36,422 nucleotides of DNA from Sulfurovum sp. (GCA_023955225.1 JAGSGJ010000022.1:1-36422), one strand, 5' to 3'. Positions 8,579-17,757 are shown, counted from the stretch's first letter. Program-made: numbers and translations. The notes: generated from the letters alone by a model not told the origin.

Positions 8579-9056
8579 AGTAAGACGTGCGATATACCCT
8601 GGAACTTTTGACCCTGTTACCGTAGGCCATTTAGACATTATGAAACGTGCTTGTAGTATGTTTGACGAGGTAGTTGTGGCAGTAGCGAAGAGTGCTTCCA
8701 AGACACCTATGTTTACCTTTGAACAACGCATCGCCATGCTCGAATCCGCGACTAAGGACTTCTCTAAGTTGAAAGTCGTAGGGTTTGAGGGGCTACTTGT
8801 TGATCTTTCCGATCAGCTAGATGCAAAGATCATCATACGTGGACTAAGAGCGGTGAGTGACTTCGAGTATGAGATACAGATGGGGTATGCCAACTCTTCA
8901 CTCAAAAAAGAATTGGAGACCATCTTTCTTATGCCTAGCCTAGAGTATAGTTACGTGAGTTCTTCTGTTGTACGTTCCATCTTGCCTTTTGATGGTAAAG
9001 TAGACCACCTCATACACCCAACTGTACTCAAAATGATAAAAGAGTATAGAAACTAA
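8571..9056 (+). CDS. coaD: Phosphopantetheine adenylyltransferase
   Basis: CoaD transfers AMP from ATP to 4'-phosphopantetheine, the penultimate step of coenzyme A synthesis. The 162-residue product shows the nucleotidyltransferase motif TFDPVTVGH (T/HxGH class), the RGLRAVSDFEYE block and the C-terminal YSYVSSSVVR motif that contacts ATP. ATG 8571 (MSEVRRAIYPG) fits the family N-terminus and overlaps ubiX by 8 bp, implying translational coupling; an ATG 11 codons upstream would add a tail foreign to the family. Confidence 0.96.
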   Translation: MSEVRRAIYPGTFDPVTVGHLDIMKRACSMFDEVVVAVAKSASKTPMFTFEQRIAMLESATKDFSKLKVVGFEGLLVDLSDQLDAKIIIRGLRAVSDFEYEIQMGYANSSLKKELETIFLMPSLEYSYVSSSVVRSILPFDGKVDHLIHPTVLKMIKEYRN

Positions 9057-9637
9057 TGTATGTACTTTTTGAAGGCATAGACACCTGTGGGAAAAGTACA
9101 CAGATCGACCTCATCTCAAAAAAACACCCTGAGATTATAGTCACACATGAACCGGGAGGGACTGCATTTGGTAAAAAAGCCAGAGAGATACTCCTTTCTG
9201 ATTCATTGGCTTCCAAGCGTGCGGAACTTCTACTTTTTTTGGCTGACAGAGCAGAACATTACCAGGAAATCATCTCGCCAAATAAAGATAAGATCATCAT
9301 CTCTGACAGAGGATTTCTCTCTGGCATAGGGTATGCTCTCGCAAATGGTGACTTTGATTTTGATGAACTTGTAAATCTGAATAAGTTTGCACTTGAAGGT
9401 CATTTTCCAGACAAGGTCATCTTGTTCTTAACAGATATGAAAACCTTGGAAGAACGAACTTCTGCCAAGAGTCTCGATGGTATTGAGTTACGAGGATTAG
9501 AGTACCTTCTCACAGTGCAAGAGCATATGAAACAAAGTATACTCAAACTTGATATCCCGCATCTATTTGTAGATGCAACAGAAGATATAGAAACGATACA
9601 CACACAAATTACAGGTTATTTAAGGAACACACTATGA
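9056..9637 (+). CDS. tmk: Thymidylate kinase
   Basis: Tmk phosphorylates dTMP to dTDP with ATP. The 193-residue protein has the P-loop FEGIDTCGKSTQ (4-15), the EPGGT motif (about 32-36) and DRGFLSG in place of the DRY motif (about 83-89). Its ATG shares one base with the coaD stop (TAATG) and its TGA overlaps the hisS ATG (ATGA), so all four genes are probably translated in series. Length is slightly below the usual 205-215. Confidence 0.95.
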   Translation: MYVLFEGIDTCGKSTQIDLISKKHPEIIVTHEPGGTAFGKKAREILLSDSLASKRAELLLFLADRAEHYQEIISPNKDKIIISDRGFLSGIGYALANGDFDFDELVNLNKFALEGHFPDKVILFLTDMKTLEERTSAKSLDGIELRGLEYLLTVQEHMKQSILKLDIPHLFVDATEDIETIHTQITGYLRNTL

Positions 9638-10845
9638 TCAATCCACTTCGAGGCATGAAAGACCTTACTTTTGACGAGAGCCAACGCTTTGTACACATTG
9701 TAACTACTGCCATAGGTGTAGCAAAGAAATATGGTTATGGCTATATAGAAACACCTATACTTGAAGAGACTGCTCTGTTTAAACGTTCTGTGGGTGACAG
9801 CTCTGACATCGTAAGTAAAGAAATGTACCAGTTTGAAGATAAAGGGGGCAACGATGTATGTATGCGTCCAGAAGGTACAGCGGGTGTAGTAAGAGCCTTT
9901 GTTCATAGCAAGTTGGATAGACAACCGGTAAAACAAAAGTTTTACTACTACGGACCTATGTTCCGATATGAGAGACCCCAGAAAGGTCGTTTAAGAGAAT
10001 TCCACCAGTTTGGCTGCGAAAGTTTTGGAGAAGGTTCTGTCTATGAAGACTTTACCATCATCACTATGATAAGCCAGATATTTTCAGAATTAGGCATAGG
10101 CTTTGACCTTCAGATCAACTCACTTGGATGTGTTGAATGTATGCCTCCGTATAAACAACACCTTGTAGGCTTTTTGAGAGAAACACAGGAAGAGTTATGT
10201 GAAGACTGTAACAGACGTATAGATACGAATCCTATACGTGTACTTGACTGTAAAAACACAGCGTGTCAGACACTACTGGTAAATTCTCCAAAACTTATAC
10301 AGAACCTTTGTGGAAACTGTGACAGTGACTTCAATAAACTCACTGCCCTACTTGATAATGCAGGCATAGAATATCAGGTAGATACAAACCTTGTAAGAGG
10401 ACTGGACTATTACAACAAAACAGCCTTTGAATTTGTCAGTAACGACATCGGTTCACAGTCTGCTATCGCCGGTGGCGGACGGTATGACAAACTTGTAGAG
10501 TTCTTAGATGGTAAACCTACGCCAGCTGTAGGTTTTGCCATAGGTATAGAACGCATCATGGAACTTGTACAGATGCCAGAAGTACACAAAGAAGGTATCT
10601 ACCTCGGTGCCATGACAGAAGAAGCCATAGAAGCTCTCTTTCCTATCGCTGCGGCTAAACGTAAAGAGACCAAAGTAACCCTTGAGTACAATTCAAAAGG
10701 TTTCAAAAGCCATATGAAAGGTACTGATAAGGCCAATGCACGCTATTGTGTTCTTATAGGTGAAGATGAGTTAAAAAATGGTACGGTTTGGGTGAAAGAT
10801 CTGGAGACCAAAGAAGAAAAAACAGTTACAGTAGAAGCATTTTAA
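9634..10845 (+). CDS. hisS: Histidine--tRNA ligase
   Basis: HisRS is a class II aminoacyl-tRNA synthetase that charges tRNA-His. Seen in its 403 residues are MRPEGTAGVVRA (about 77-88), motif 2 MFRYERPQKGRLREFHQFG, the histidine motifs LVRGLDYYNKTAFEF and GGGRYDKL, motif 3 AVGFAIGIERI, and the C-terminal anticodon-binding domain (about 320-403). It overlaps tmk by 4 bp. The last codons form one arm of a perfect inverted repeat around the stop. Confidence 0.97.
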   Translation: MINPLRGMKDLTFDESQRFVHIVTTAIGVAKKYGYGYIETPILEETALFKRSVGDSSDIVSKEMYQFEDKGGNDVCMRPEGTAGVVRAFVHSKLDRQPVKQKFYYYGPMFRYERPQKGRLREFHQFGCESFGEGSVYEDFTIITMISQIFSELGIGFDLQINSLGCVECMPPYKQHLVGFLRETQEELCEDCNRRIDTNPIRVLDCKNTACQTLLVNSPKLIQNLCGNCDSDFNKLTALLDNAGIEYQVDTNLVRGLDYYNKTAFEFVSNDIGSQSAIAGGGRYDKLVEFLDGKPTPAVGFAIGIERIMELVQMPEVHKEGIYLGAMTEEAIEALFPIAAAKRKETKVTLEYNSKGFKSHMKGTDKANARYCVLIGEDELKNGTVWVKDLETKEEKTVTVEAF

Positions 10846-10855
10846 ATGCTTCTAC
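10831..10855. repeat. Perfect 12-bp inverted repeat spanning the hisS stop
   Basis: GTAGAAGCATTT and AAATGCTTCTAC are exact complements separated by one T. The hairpin includes the hisS stop codon and lies between hisS and the convergent outer-membrane protein gene. It is built like the repeat beyond acnB at 1158-1182. The stem is followed by AAAAAG on the plus strand and by TGTAAC on the minus strand, so the usual U-tract is missing in both directions. Confidence 0.55.
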
Positions 10856-10871
10856 AAAAAGTCTTTAACGA

Positions 10872-11489
10872 TTAAAAGTTAAACATTACACCTGCTAATA
10901 ATGCATCTCCATGTGGTCCTTCTATCGTTGAATGTTCATATTCAACTAGCAATTTATACTCTTTATTGAGTGAATATTCAACACCTGCACCAAATACAAC
11001 TCCATCTTCTCTCTCATCGATGTCAAATTCAGAGATCCTTTCCCACTCAACCTCATAGCCTACTTTACCGAAAATACCTATATTTTCTGTCGCTTCATAA
11101 GTGTAAACTATGTCTATTGCTGATGTGTGGTATGTTGATCTAGCTTCTACTTCTTCATCTACTGTAATTTCATGAACAGTATTCTTTCCATAGGTATAAT
11201 CATACTCAAGTGCAAATCCATTGCCAAGTCTGTACCCTACATCAATACCAAAACCGTAGCCATAGTCATTATTACCATCAAGGAGTGCATCACCATGTTG
11301 AGCCACGTCTCCCAGTAGCATCATACCAGCAACTACAACATAAAATTTTGACTCTTCATGATGTCCATGTGTATGCTCTACTTCTTCCAGAACTGGTTCA
11401 TTTATCTCTAAAGGAGCGATATCTCCCCCGGCAAAAAGTTGTGTTGTCAATTGTGTTGAAAGTGCAGCCGCCAATAATGCTTTTTTCAT
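10872..11489 (-). CDS. Outer-membrane beta-barrel protein (opacity/OmpA-like porin family)
   Basis: This 205-residue protein has a clear Sec signal peptide (MKKALLAAALSTQL..., cleavage near AGG around residue 21-23). A short His/Glu-rich stretch follows (EEVEHTHGHHEESK), then alternating-hydrophobic strands typical of an eight-strand barrel such as FALEYDYTYG, IGIFGKVGYEVEWE and VVFGAGVEYSL. The C-terminus GVMFNF ends in phenylalanine, the signal for the BAM machinery. Function is unknown; the histidines might bind metal, but that is speculation. ATG 11489 follows AAAGGA. It is probably transcribed on its own, ending convergently with hisS. Confidence 0.8.
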   Translation of the reverse strand: MKKALLAAALSTQLTTQLFAGGDIAPLEINEPVLEEVEHTHGHHEESKFYVVVAGMMLLGDVAQHGDALLDGNNDYGYGFGIDVGYRLGNGFALEYDYTYGKNTVHEITVDEEVEARSTYHTSAIDIVYTYEATENIGIFGKVGYEVEWERISEFDIDEREDGVVFGAGVEYSLNKEYKLLVEYEHSTIEGPHGDALLAGVMFNF

Positions 11490-11660
11490 CTATTTTTCCT
11501 TTGTGTGAATGAAATCAAATAATTAATATTATATATGTTAATACTTATTTGCTTAAATAAACAATTCTTTTTGGATAAAAAAAGATTTTTCATCAAATAT
11601 TATGATAATAATATGTTTTTGTACTTCTAAAGTAAATAAAATAAATTAGATATGTCAATT

Positions 11661-12242
11661 TTATTTAAGCCATTTCAATAAATCTTCACAAAGTTTAACG
11701 ATCAGTCTATTGGTTGCTGTTACATACCCTTTTGCATCTTTTGTTGGTGTTTCTTCTTTATAGCTGAACCTTTTCGTTTTTACCAGACGTCCAGTCTCTG
11801 TACTTATGAGGTTAAACTGTATAGAAACGATAGCATGTGACGCTGTTCCCCTGACGCTATGTTCAAAAGCAAAAATAGTACTCTCTAATCTATAATCTTC
11901 TTTCAGCGTTGATGTATCAGACAGCACCACTTTAAAGAGTTTACTCTCATCCAAAACTTCTATAAAAGTGCCTTGTAAGAGTTTTCTCATATTGTTGGAC
12001 CACTCAGAGTTTTGATAGGTGCCACTGTCGATACTGCTATAAGAGAAGTTCATTTTTTGTGATACCTTGTCTTTAAGACTCTGAGGGTATGTGACTTTAA
12101 TACTTTTGTTTGTATGTATATTTCCATGCACAGCACTCATTGTAGGCGTGTCTAAACTGTAGATTTTCATTGCTGGTTGTTTTGTACATCCTAACAATCC
12201 TATGAGTATGATGATAAGTGCTAGTTGACTACTTTTTCTCAT
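11661..12242 (-). CDS. ABC-type transport auxiliary lipoprotein (PqiC/MlaB-operon type)
   Basis: The 193-residue product begins with a lipoprotein signal ending in the lipobox LLGC (C19), followed by MKIYSLDTP, the opening seen in PqiC-like auxiliary lipoproteins. The rest is a mixed alpha/beta domain with SIKVTYPQSLKDK and a VSIQFNLIST strand. Its ATG overlaps the stop of the MCE gene (ATGA), making it the last gene of the transport operon. It is probably an outer-membrane-anchored or periplasmic partner that helps the MCE protein pass phospholipid across the periplasm. Family assignment comes from signal, length and operon position, with moderate certainty. Confidence 0.75.
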   Translation of the reverse strand: MRKSSQLALIIILIGLLGCTKQPAMKIYSLDTPTMSAVHGNIHTNKSIKVTYPQSLKDKVSQKMNFSYSSIDSGTYQNSEWSNNMRKLLQGTFIEVLDESKLFKVVLSDTSTLKEDYRLESTIFAFEHSVRGTASHAIVSIQFNLISTETGRLVKTKRFSYKEETPTKDAKGYVTATNRLIVKLCEDLLKWLK

Positions 12243-13150
12243 TCGCCTGGTCCTCTGATTGATTTTCTGGATTTGAATAAAAGATCACTTGGGTTATTTT
12301 CTATACTTCGCGACATATCATTCAACTGACCTAACAAGATATCTATATCTATAAGCATTGGTTCAAAGATCTTTTGTAAATTATAATCCCCTCTCTCTAT
12401 ACTCTTTTCAACTTTGAGTGTAACACGATTGAAATTTGTACTCGTTTCCATCAATCTATCAATCGTAGGAACCGTGACTTTTTTAATATCTGAAAAATCT
12501 GTCGTGACTTTATCCATAGAAATCCTAAATTCTTTTAATACAGTATTTAGCTCTTCAAGGGTAACAATGACTTTCTCTTCCAATTCCTCAGCTCTAGCTG
12601 TCACTTTTTCTGTATTGTCGAGAATATCTTCCATCGTTTCAATGTTCCGATCTGAAAGCAGTTTTTCACTCTGGACTAAAAGATCTTCTAGTTTCCCACT
12701 CACTCCACCAATGTCACCTGTTAACTTCGATAAAAAGGAAGGTTGAGTCTTGATAAGGGGGATATACTCTTTTGTAGGTATTAAGGTTTTAGCTGTATTC
12801 GTACCACCATCTATCTCTATAGATAAAAGTCCTGTAACACCAAACATTTGTGTATGCGCTACCATGTCCTCTTTGATAGGTATACCCTTCATTATATTTA
12901 CAAATACCTCAACCATTTCTATGTTTTTGGGATTAATTTGCATTTTACTAACTTTACCTACATCTACACCACGCAGTTTAACACTAGAGTCTATGGAAAG
13001 TCCTGCAATAGACTCTTTCATCTCAAGTCTATAGGTATTAAACTCTTCTTCCAGACCATACTTGGCAAGCCAAAAAGCAAACCATACCATCCCTGCACCA
13101 AAAAGTAATACGAAAATACCTACAATCGTGTAATTGACTCTGCTATACAT
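12239..13150 (-). CDS. mlaD: MCE-domain lipid transport protein (MlaD-like)
   Basis: This periplasmic lipid-binding subunit is anchored by one N-terminal membrane helix (about residues 8-30). The MCE domain follows (about 40-120: SVKLRGVDVGKV, GLLSIEIDGGTN). A long helical coiled-coil tail (about 145-275, Glu/Lys/Thr-rich with LEEKVIVTLEELN) is much longer than in E. coli MlaD (183 aa). MlaD-type proteins form hexameric rings over the permease. The gene overlaps mlaF by 8 bp and the lipoprotein gene by 4 bp. The long tail may form part of a periplasmic bridge, as in the MCE proteins PqiB and LetB, which is inference. Confidence 0.9.
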   Translation of the reverse strand: MYSRVNYTIVGIFVLLFGAGMVWFAFWLAKYGLEEEFNTYRLEMKESIAGLSIDSSVKLRGVDVGKVSKMQINPKNIEMVEVFVNIMKGIPIKEDMVAHTQMFGVTGLLSIEIDGGTNTAKTLIPTKEYIPLIKTQPSFLSKLTGDIGGVSGKLEDLLVQSEKLLSDRNIETMEDILDNTEKVTARAEELEEKVIVTLEELNTVLKEFRISMDKVTTDFSDIKKVTVPTIDRLMETSTNFNRVTLKVEKSIERGDYNLQKIFEPMLIDIDILLGQLNDMSRSIENNPSDLLFKSRKSIRGPGE

Positions 13151-13916
13151 CTTTTACCTTATCCTTAAACCGCTCTTTTGTGTACTCATTCTTAAAGAAT
13201 TCTTCTACAAAGGGATGCTGTGATTGTAACACATTTTCAAGTGAACCTTGTGCCACCACATGTTTATCTGCCAAAACAGCCAACCTGTCCACAATACTGA
13301 AAATGCTCTCCAGATCATGTGTGATCATCACAACGGTGATACCTAACAAGTCCCGTAACTCCACGATAAGTGCATCAAAATTTCGTGCGCCTATAGGGTC
13401 CAGACCTGATGTAGGTTCATCCAAAAAAAGTAATTTTGGCTCCATTGCCAATGCCCTTGCAAGCGCAGCACGTTTCACCATCCCACCACTAAGTTGAGAA
13501 GGATAAAGTGCACCTACATGCGGTTCAAGTCCTACAAGTGCTAATTTGGATTGTACCAATTTATCTCTCATGGTCTTAGAGATATTTGTAAATTCTTTGA
13601 GTTGTACTTCTATATTTTCAGCGATGGTTAAGGAAGAGTAAAGCGCTCCAAACTGGAAAAGGACTCCCCAGTCACTGCGTAATTTCTGTGCATCTTTAAA
13701 ACTTATACGATTTAATGATTTGCCTAGAACAGTTATATCTCCTGCACTAGGTTCCAAAAGCATGATCATCTCTTTCATCAGTACTGATTTCCCTGACCCA
13801 CTTTCACCCAAAATAGCATAAATCTCATTTTCATCGATATGAAGATTGATCCCGTCATGAATGGTCCTTTCACCAAACCTTGTTACAACACCTTCCACTT
13901 TTATGACGGTATTCAT
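13143..13916 (-). CDS. mlaF: Phospholipid ABC transporter ATP-binding protein (MlaF-like)
   Basis: This is a 257-residue ABC ATPase that powers the MCE lipid transporter. The sequence shows Walker A GESGSGKSVLMK (about 35-46), a Q-loop in WGVLFQFGALYSSL, the signature LSGGMVKRAALARAL (about 142-156, the MlaF-type M/K variant), Walker B LLFLDEPTSGLDP and the switch histidine in VMITHDLES. It overlaps mlaE (ATGA) and mlaD, so the operon order is permease, ATPase, MCE protein, lipoprotein. Confidence 0.94.
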   Translation of the reverse strand: MNTVIKVEGVVTRFGERTIHDGINLHIDENEIYAILGESGSGKSVLMKEMIMLLEPSAGDITVLGKSLNRISFKDAQKLRSDWGVLFQFGALYSSLTIAENIEVQLKEFTNISKTMRDKLVQSKLALVGLEPHVGALYPSQLSGGMVKRAALARALAMEPKLLFLDEPTSGLDPIGARNFDALIVELRDLLGITVVMITHDLESIFSIVDRLAVLADKHVVAQGSLENVLQSQHPFVEEFFKNEYTKERFKDKVKDV

Positions 13917-15013
13917 AGTCCAAGCTCCGTAAAAATAACTGAGAAAAGTGCATCAAAAGCAATAACTAAAAAGATACCGTTAACCACTGATTTGGTGGTA
14001 TGCAATCCGATACTTTCCGTGTTAAAAGAGACTTGAAATCCTCTAAAACATCCTACAGATGCGATAAGAAATGCAAAGACCGGTCCCTTCATCATACCCA
14101 GTAAATAGTGTTTAACCTCCAGAACTTCATAGACTCTGTCTATAAACTGTGTCATAGAGATACCCAGTTGCATCTTGGATGCGACCATACCTCCAAATAT
14201 ACCCATGATATCAGCAAAGAAGATCAATAATGGAAGTGCTATCATTAAAGCAATTACACGAGGAAGCACTAAAAATATGTAGGGATCAAACCCCATGGTA
14301 CGCATGGCAGATATCTCTTCAGTGATCTTCATAGCCCCTATCTCAGCAGTATAGGCAGATCCACTGCGTCCTGCAATTACAATAGCGGTTATCATAGGTC
14401 CTAACTCTCTGGTGATCGAGAGAGCTACCGTATCGACAATGAAAATATCTGCACCAAATTTAGCTAACTGAACAGAGCCCTGATAAGAGATAACCATACC
14501 TACTAAAAAGGAAGTCATCGCTATGATGACAATCGCATTAAACCCTGATTGGTGAATATGATACACCGTCTCTTTAATACGTATGTCACTGGGTTTAATA
14601 AAAGTATGGAACATTGCATAAAAAAGATGTCCGGTAAAGGTAATGAAACTTGTAAGCTCTTTATAGATCTCAAGGGTACGTTTACCCAAGTTTTCAAGTG
14701 TGCTTTTTTTTCCAGAGATTTCGATCTCCGGGATATTCTTATTGAGTAGCTTGTACATATCTTTTTGATTCTCAGTGTAGCCCACTACTTCTATCTCTGT
14801 TTCTTTCTGAAATCGTTCAAAATATTCTATAAAAAGCAGTACTCCCGCACTGTCAAATTCACTGACTCCGGAAACATCCCAAATGATCTTTCTATCATAA
14901 GGGATTATGCGTAATATGTTTTCTATTTGAAGCACAGAGTTCAGTGTCCATTCCCCTGTAGAGGTAAGCTTAAGATGATGCTGATCTACTTCATACGTTA
15001 AATACTGTTTCAT
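13913..15013 (-). CDS. mlaE: MlaE-family lipid ABC permease with N-terminal STAS domain
   Basis: Residues 1 to about 105 form a STAS domain (MlaB-like; IIWDVSGVSEFDSAGVLLFIEY contains the conserved D-S-A-G site). Residues from about 120 form the MlaE permease with about five membrane helices, including the conserved MTSFLVGMVISYQG and the stretch from ELGPMITAIVIAGRSG to YTAEIGAM. In E. coli MlaB and MlaE are separate, so this is a natural fusion. ATG 15013 (MKQYLTYE) is preferred; further open codons upstream are hydrophobic and lie across the divergent promoter region. No strong ribosome site is visible. It is the first gene of the operon, divergent from speA. Confidence 0.9.
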   Translation of the reverse strand: MKQYLTYEVDQHHLKLTSTGEWTLNSVLQIENILRIIPYDRKIIWDVSGVSEFDSAGVLLFIEYFERFQKETEIEVVGYTENQKDMYKLLNKNIPEIEISGKKSTLENLGKRTLEIYKELTSFITFTGHLFYAMFHTFIKPSDIRIKETVYHIHQSGFNAIVIIAMTSFLVGMVISYQGSVQLAKFGADIFIVDTVALSITRELGPMITAIVIAGRSGSAYTAEIGAMKITEEISAMRTMGFDPYIFLVLPRVIALMIALPLLIFFADIMGIFGGMVASKMQLGISMTQFIDRVYEVLEVKHYLLGMMKGPVFAFLIASVGCFRGFQVSFNTESIGLHTTKSVVNGIFLVIAFDALFSVIFTELGL

Positions 15014-15052
15014 CATAATAATTATTATAGGTAAGATTAGATTAAGTTTGGC

Positions 15053-15058
15053 TATAAT
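15053..15058 (+). promoter_or_regulatory. -10 element of speA
   Basis: TATAAT at 15053-15058 in TTTGGCTATAATT lies 27 bases before the speA ATG. The 72-bp gap to the divergent mlaE start means both promoters share this region, so a regulator bound here could affect both. Confidence 0.65.
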
Positions 15059-15085
15059 TATCATAATAAACAACAAGGCAGCATA

Positions 15086-16951
15086 ATGAAAAATTTTGGT
15101 TTAGACATTTGGGGTGATGAAAACTTTGTCATTCAAGATGATACTATCAACGTTAATCATGCTTCTAAGCCATCACTAATCTCTATTACCCAGGAAATAC
15201 GTGACAAAGGCTATAAAGGCCCCCTGCTTCTTCGTTTTCCTCATCTCCTAGAAAAACAGATCTCTACACTTTTTAACACTTTTGAAAAAGCCAAAAAAGA
15301 GTTTAACTATAAAGGAAATTTTCAAGCTGTTTTTCCTCTTAAAGTCAATCAATTTCCAAACTTTGTACATGCACTTATGGATGTTTCTCAAAAATATAAC
15401 TATGGTCTTGAAGCGGGAAGTAAAGCAGAACTTATCATTGCGATGAGTAAAACGCCTCTGGGTGCACCTATCACAGTAAATGGATTTAAAGACAAAGAGA
15501 TGATATCGCTTTGTTTCATCGCAGCGAAGATGGGTCACAATATCACAGTAACTATAGAGGGGTTAGGAGAACTGGAGACGATTATTCAGGTCGACAAAGA
15601 GTTTAATCAAGATGTAAAAACTCCTGTAGCACCTAAAATAGGCGTACGTATACGCCTACACAGTTCAGGTATAGGTATCTGGGCAAAAAGTGGTGGATAC
15701 GGTTCTAAATTCGGGCTTACTTCCACAGAGCTTCTTGAAGCCTATGAGATGCTGAAGAAAAATGCTCTTTTAGACCACCTTTGGATGATCCATTTTCATA
15801 TAGGCTCACAGATGGGAGATATTGCTCCACTTAAAAAAGCATTAAGAGAAGCAGGACACATTTACGCAGATCTTAAAAAACGTGGTGCAGATGCTCTGGG
15901 AGCCATCAACATCGGTGGTGGTCTTGCTGTAGAGTATAGCCAACATGAAGATAAACAAGAAAGAAACTATTCTCTAAGAGAATTTGCTAATGATGTGGTT
16001 TTTCTTATGAAAGATATTTCCAAAAGCAAAGGGGTTGCAGAGCCAGATATCTTTACCGAATCAGGGCGTTACATTGCAGCTTCACACTCTGTACTTGTTG
16101 CACCGGTACTTGAACTATTTTCCCAGGAGTATACCAAGAAAGGACTGCGTCTTAAAGAAGTCAATCCCCCTCTGATCCAGGAGCTCTATGACCTTTTTAA
16201 CGCTTTAAGCCGTGAGCGTGCCAGAGAGTACCTGCATGATGCGCTTGATCATATGGAAAGTCTACTTACACTCTTTGATCTAGGGTACATTGACCTTGAA
16301 GACCGTTCAAATACAGAGATACTTGTCAATCTCATTATCAAAAAATCCATCGCCTTACTTAAAAATGAAGACAGTAATGAACTCAAAAAACTGCAAGACC
16401 GTATTCAGGAAAAATACCTTGTCAATTTTTCAGCTTTCCAGTCACTGCCTGACTTTTGGGGATTGTCACAACACTTCCCTATCATGCCTTTAGACCGTCT
16501 GGATACAAAGCCAACCAATCCCGCAAGTATTTGGGATATCACCTGTGACAGTGATGGAGAGATAGGTTTTAATCGTGATTTACCCCTTTATCTGCATGAT
16601 ATTGATGTAAGTAAAGAAGAGTATTTTTTAGGCTTTTTTCTTACAGGAGCATACCAGGAAGTATTGGGCATGAAACATAACCTTTTTACCCATCCGACAG
16701 AAGCTGTGATCCACTTTGATGAAGAGGGAAAATATACTGTAGATAATCTCATAGAGGCGCAAAATATTATGGATGTTTTAGATGATCTGGATTATGATAC
16801 CTATCTTATGGATAAAACACTCAAATACAATATAGAAGAATCTGAACATCTTAATCATGAAGAGAAACGTGAACTTTTAGGTAAACTTTACCTTTATTTA
16901 AGTGAAAATAGCTATCTTAAGACCATTCAAGCCATTGACGAGGAGCGTTAG
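15086..16951 (+). CDS. speA: Biosynthetic arginine decarboxylase
   Basis: SpeA is a PLP enzyme of fold type III that converts arginine to agmatine, the first step of arginine-derived polyamine synthesis. The 621-residue protein has the PLP lysine K86 in VFPLKVNQ, YGLEAGSKAEL shortly after, the HFHIGSQ block (about 239-245), the phosphate-binding GGGLAVEY (about 277-284) and the C-terminal HPTEAVIHFDEEGKY. Length is near the usual 630-660. The following cysE starts 2 bases after its stop. Further along, a carboxynorspermidine dehydrogenase gene suggests that agmatine feeds putrescine and then carboxyspermidine. Confidence 0.96.
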   Translation: MKNFGLDIWGDENFVIQDDTINVNHASKPSLISITQEIRDKGYKGPLLLRFPHLLEKQISTLFNTFEKAKKEFNYKGNFQAVFPLKVNQFPNFVHALMDVSQKYNYGLEAGSKAELIIAMSKTPLGAPITVNGFKDKEMISLCFIAAKMGHNITVTIEGLGELETIIQVDKEFNQDVKTPVAPKIGVRIRLHSSGIGIWAKSGGYGSKFGLTSTELLEAYEMLKKNALLDHLWMIHFHIGSQMGDIAPLKKALREAGHIYADLKKRGADALGAINIGGGLAVEYSQHEDKQERNYSLREFANDVVFLMKDISKSKGVAEPDIFTESGRYIAASHSVLVAPVLELFSQEYTKKGLRLKEVNPPLIQELYDLFNALSRERAREYLHDALDHMESLLTLFDLGYIDLEDRSNTEILVNLIIKKSIALLKNEDSNELKKLQDRIQEKYLVNFSAFQSLPDFWGLSQHFPIMPLDRLDTKPTNPASIWDITCDSDGEIGFNRDLPLYLHDIDVSKEEYFLGFFLTGAYQEVLGMKHNLFTHPTEAVIHFDEEGKYTVDNLIEAQNIMDVLDDLDYDTYLMDKTLKYNIEESEHLNHEEKRELLGKLYLYLSENSYLKTIQAIDEER

Positions 16952-16953
16952 AC

Positions 16954-17655
16954 GTGAACCCATTTAGTCTTATCAAAGAAGATTTTCTTAATGTTAAAAG
17001 AAATGACCCTGCCCTGCATTCAACCTTTGAACTCTTTTTTAACTACCCAGGTCTTTGGGCACTTTTGTTTCATCGTATCGCACATTGGTTATACAAAAAA
17101 GGATTACGATTCCTTCCACGGTTTATCTCTGCTATCGGGCAGTTTTTAACGGTCATAGATATACACCCTGCAGCAACTATTGGTCGTAGAGTTTTCATTG
17201 ACCATGGTGTTGGAGTTGTCATTGGGGAAACAGCCATCATTGGTAATGATGTCATCATTTATCAGCAAGTCACATTGGGTGGGGTAAGTACAAGTAAAGG
17301 GAAAAGACACCCTACCATCGAAAATAATGCAGTTATTGGTGCTGGTGCTAAAATACTAGGTAACATCACTATAGGAACCAACTCAAAAGTAGGTGCCAAC
17401 TCTGTTGTGGTTAAAAATGTACCCGCCGACTCAACTGCCGTAGGTATACCTGCACGCGTTCTTAAACGAGGATTTGACAAAACACCACTCAGTCACAATA
17501 AGCTCCCCGATGTCAACAAAGAGATATTTGAATATCTTCTCAAACGTCTTGCCATAGTTGAAACTGCTGTTGAGACTGGTGACCATAAACATATTAAAGA
17601 AAAAGACCATGAACTCGAAGAGCTCTATGATAACTTTATCCACAGTATGGATTAA
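16954..17655 (+). CDS. cysE: Serine O-acetyltransferase
   Basis: CysE acetylates serine to O-acetylserine, the carbon skeleton for cysteine. The 233-residue product has an N-terminal helical region, then the left-handed beta-helix of hexapeptide repeats starting at IHPAATIGRRVFIDHG (H in DHGVGVVIGE is catalytic) and running through VTLGGVSTSKGKRHP to VPADSTAVGIPARVL. It ends in a charged helix of about 60 residues. The start is GTG at 16954; GAGGAG near 16938-16943 lies inside the end of speA, so translation is probably coupled. Confidence 0.95.
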   Translation: MNPFSLIKEDFLNVKRNDPALHSTFELFFNYPGLWALLFHRIAHWLYKKGLRFLPRFISAIGQFLTVIDIHPAATIGRRVFIDHGVGVVIGETAIIGNDVIIYQQVTLGGVSTSKGKRHPTIENNAVIGAGAKILGNITIGTNSKVGANSVVVKNVPADSTAVGIPARVLKRGFDKTPLSHNKLPDVNKEIFEYLLKRLAIVETAVETGDHKHIKEKDHELEELYDNFIHSMD

Positions 17656-17724
17656 ACCTACACAGTAAAAGAAACTTGCGTTTGACATAGAGCACTTCTT
17701 AGTCAATTATCAACCACTTTAAGT

Positions 17725-17730
17725 TATAAT
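17725..17730 (+). promoter_or_regulatory. -10 element of the aspartate aminotransferase gene
   Basis: TATAAT in TTTAAGTTATAATATC lies 27 bases before the ATG at 17758. AAGGG at 17746-17750 is the ribosome site. The gap after cysE is about 100 bp, so this gene appears to be a separate transcript. Confidence 0.65.
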
Positions 17731-17757
17731 ATCTCAATTTATCATAAGGGTTTTTTC

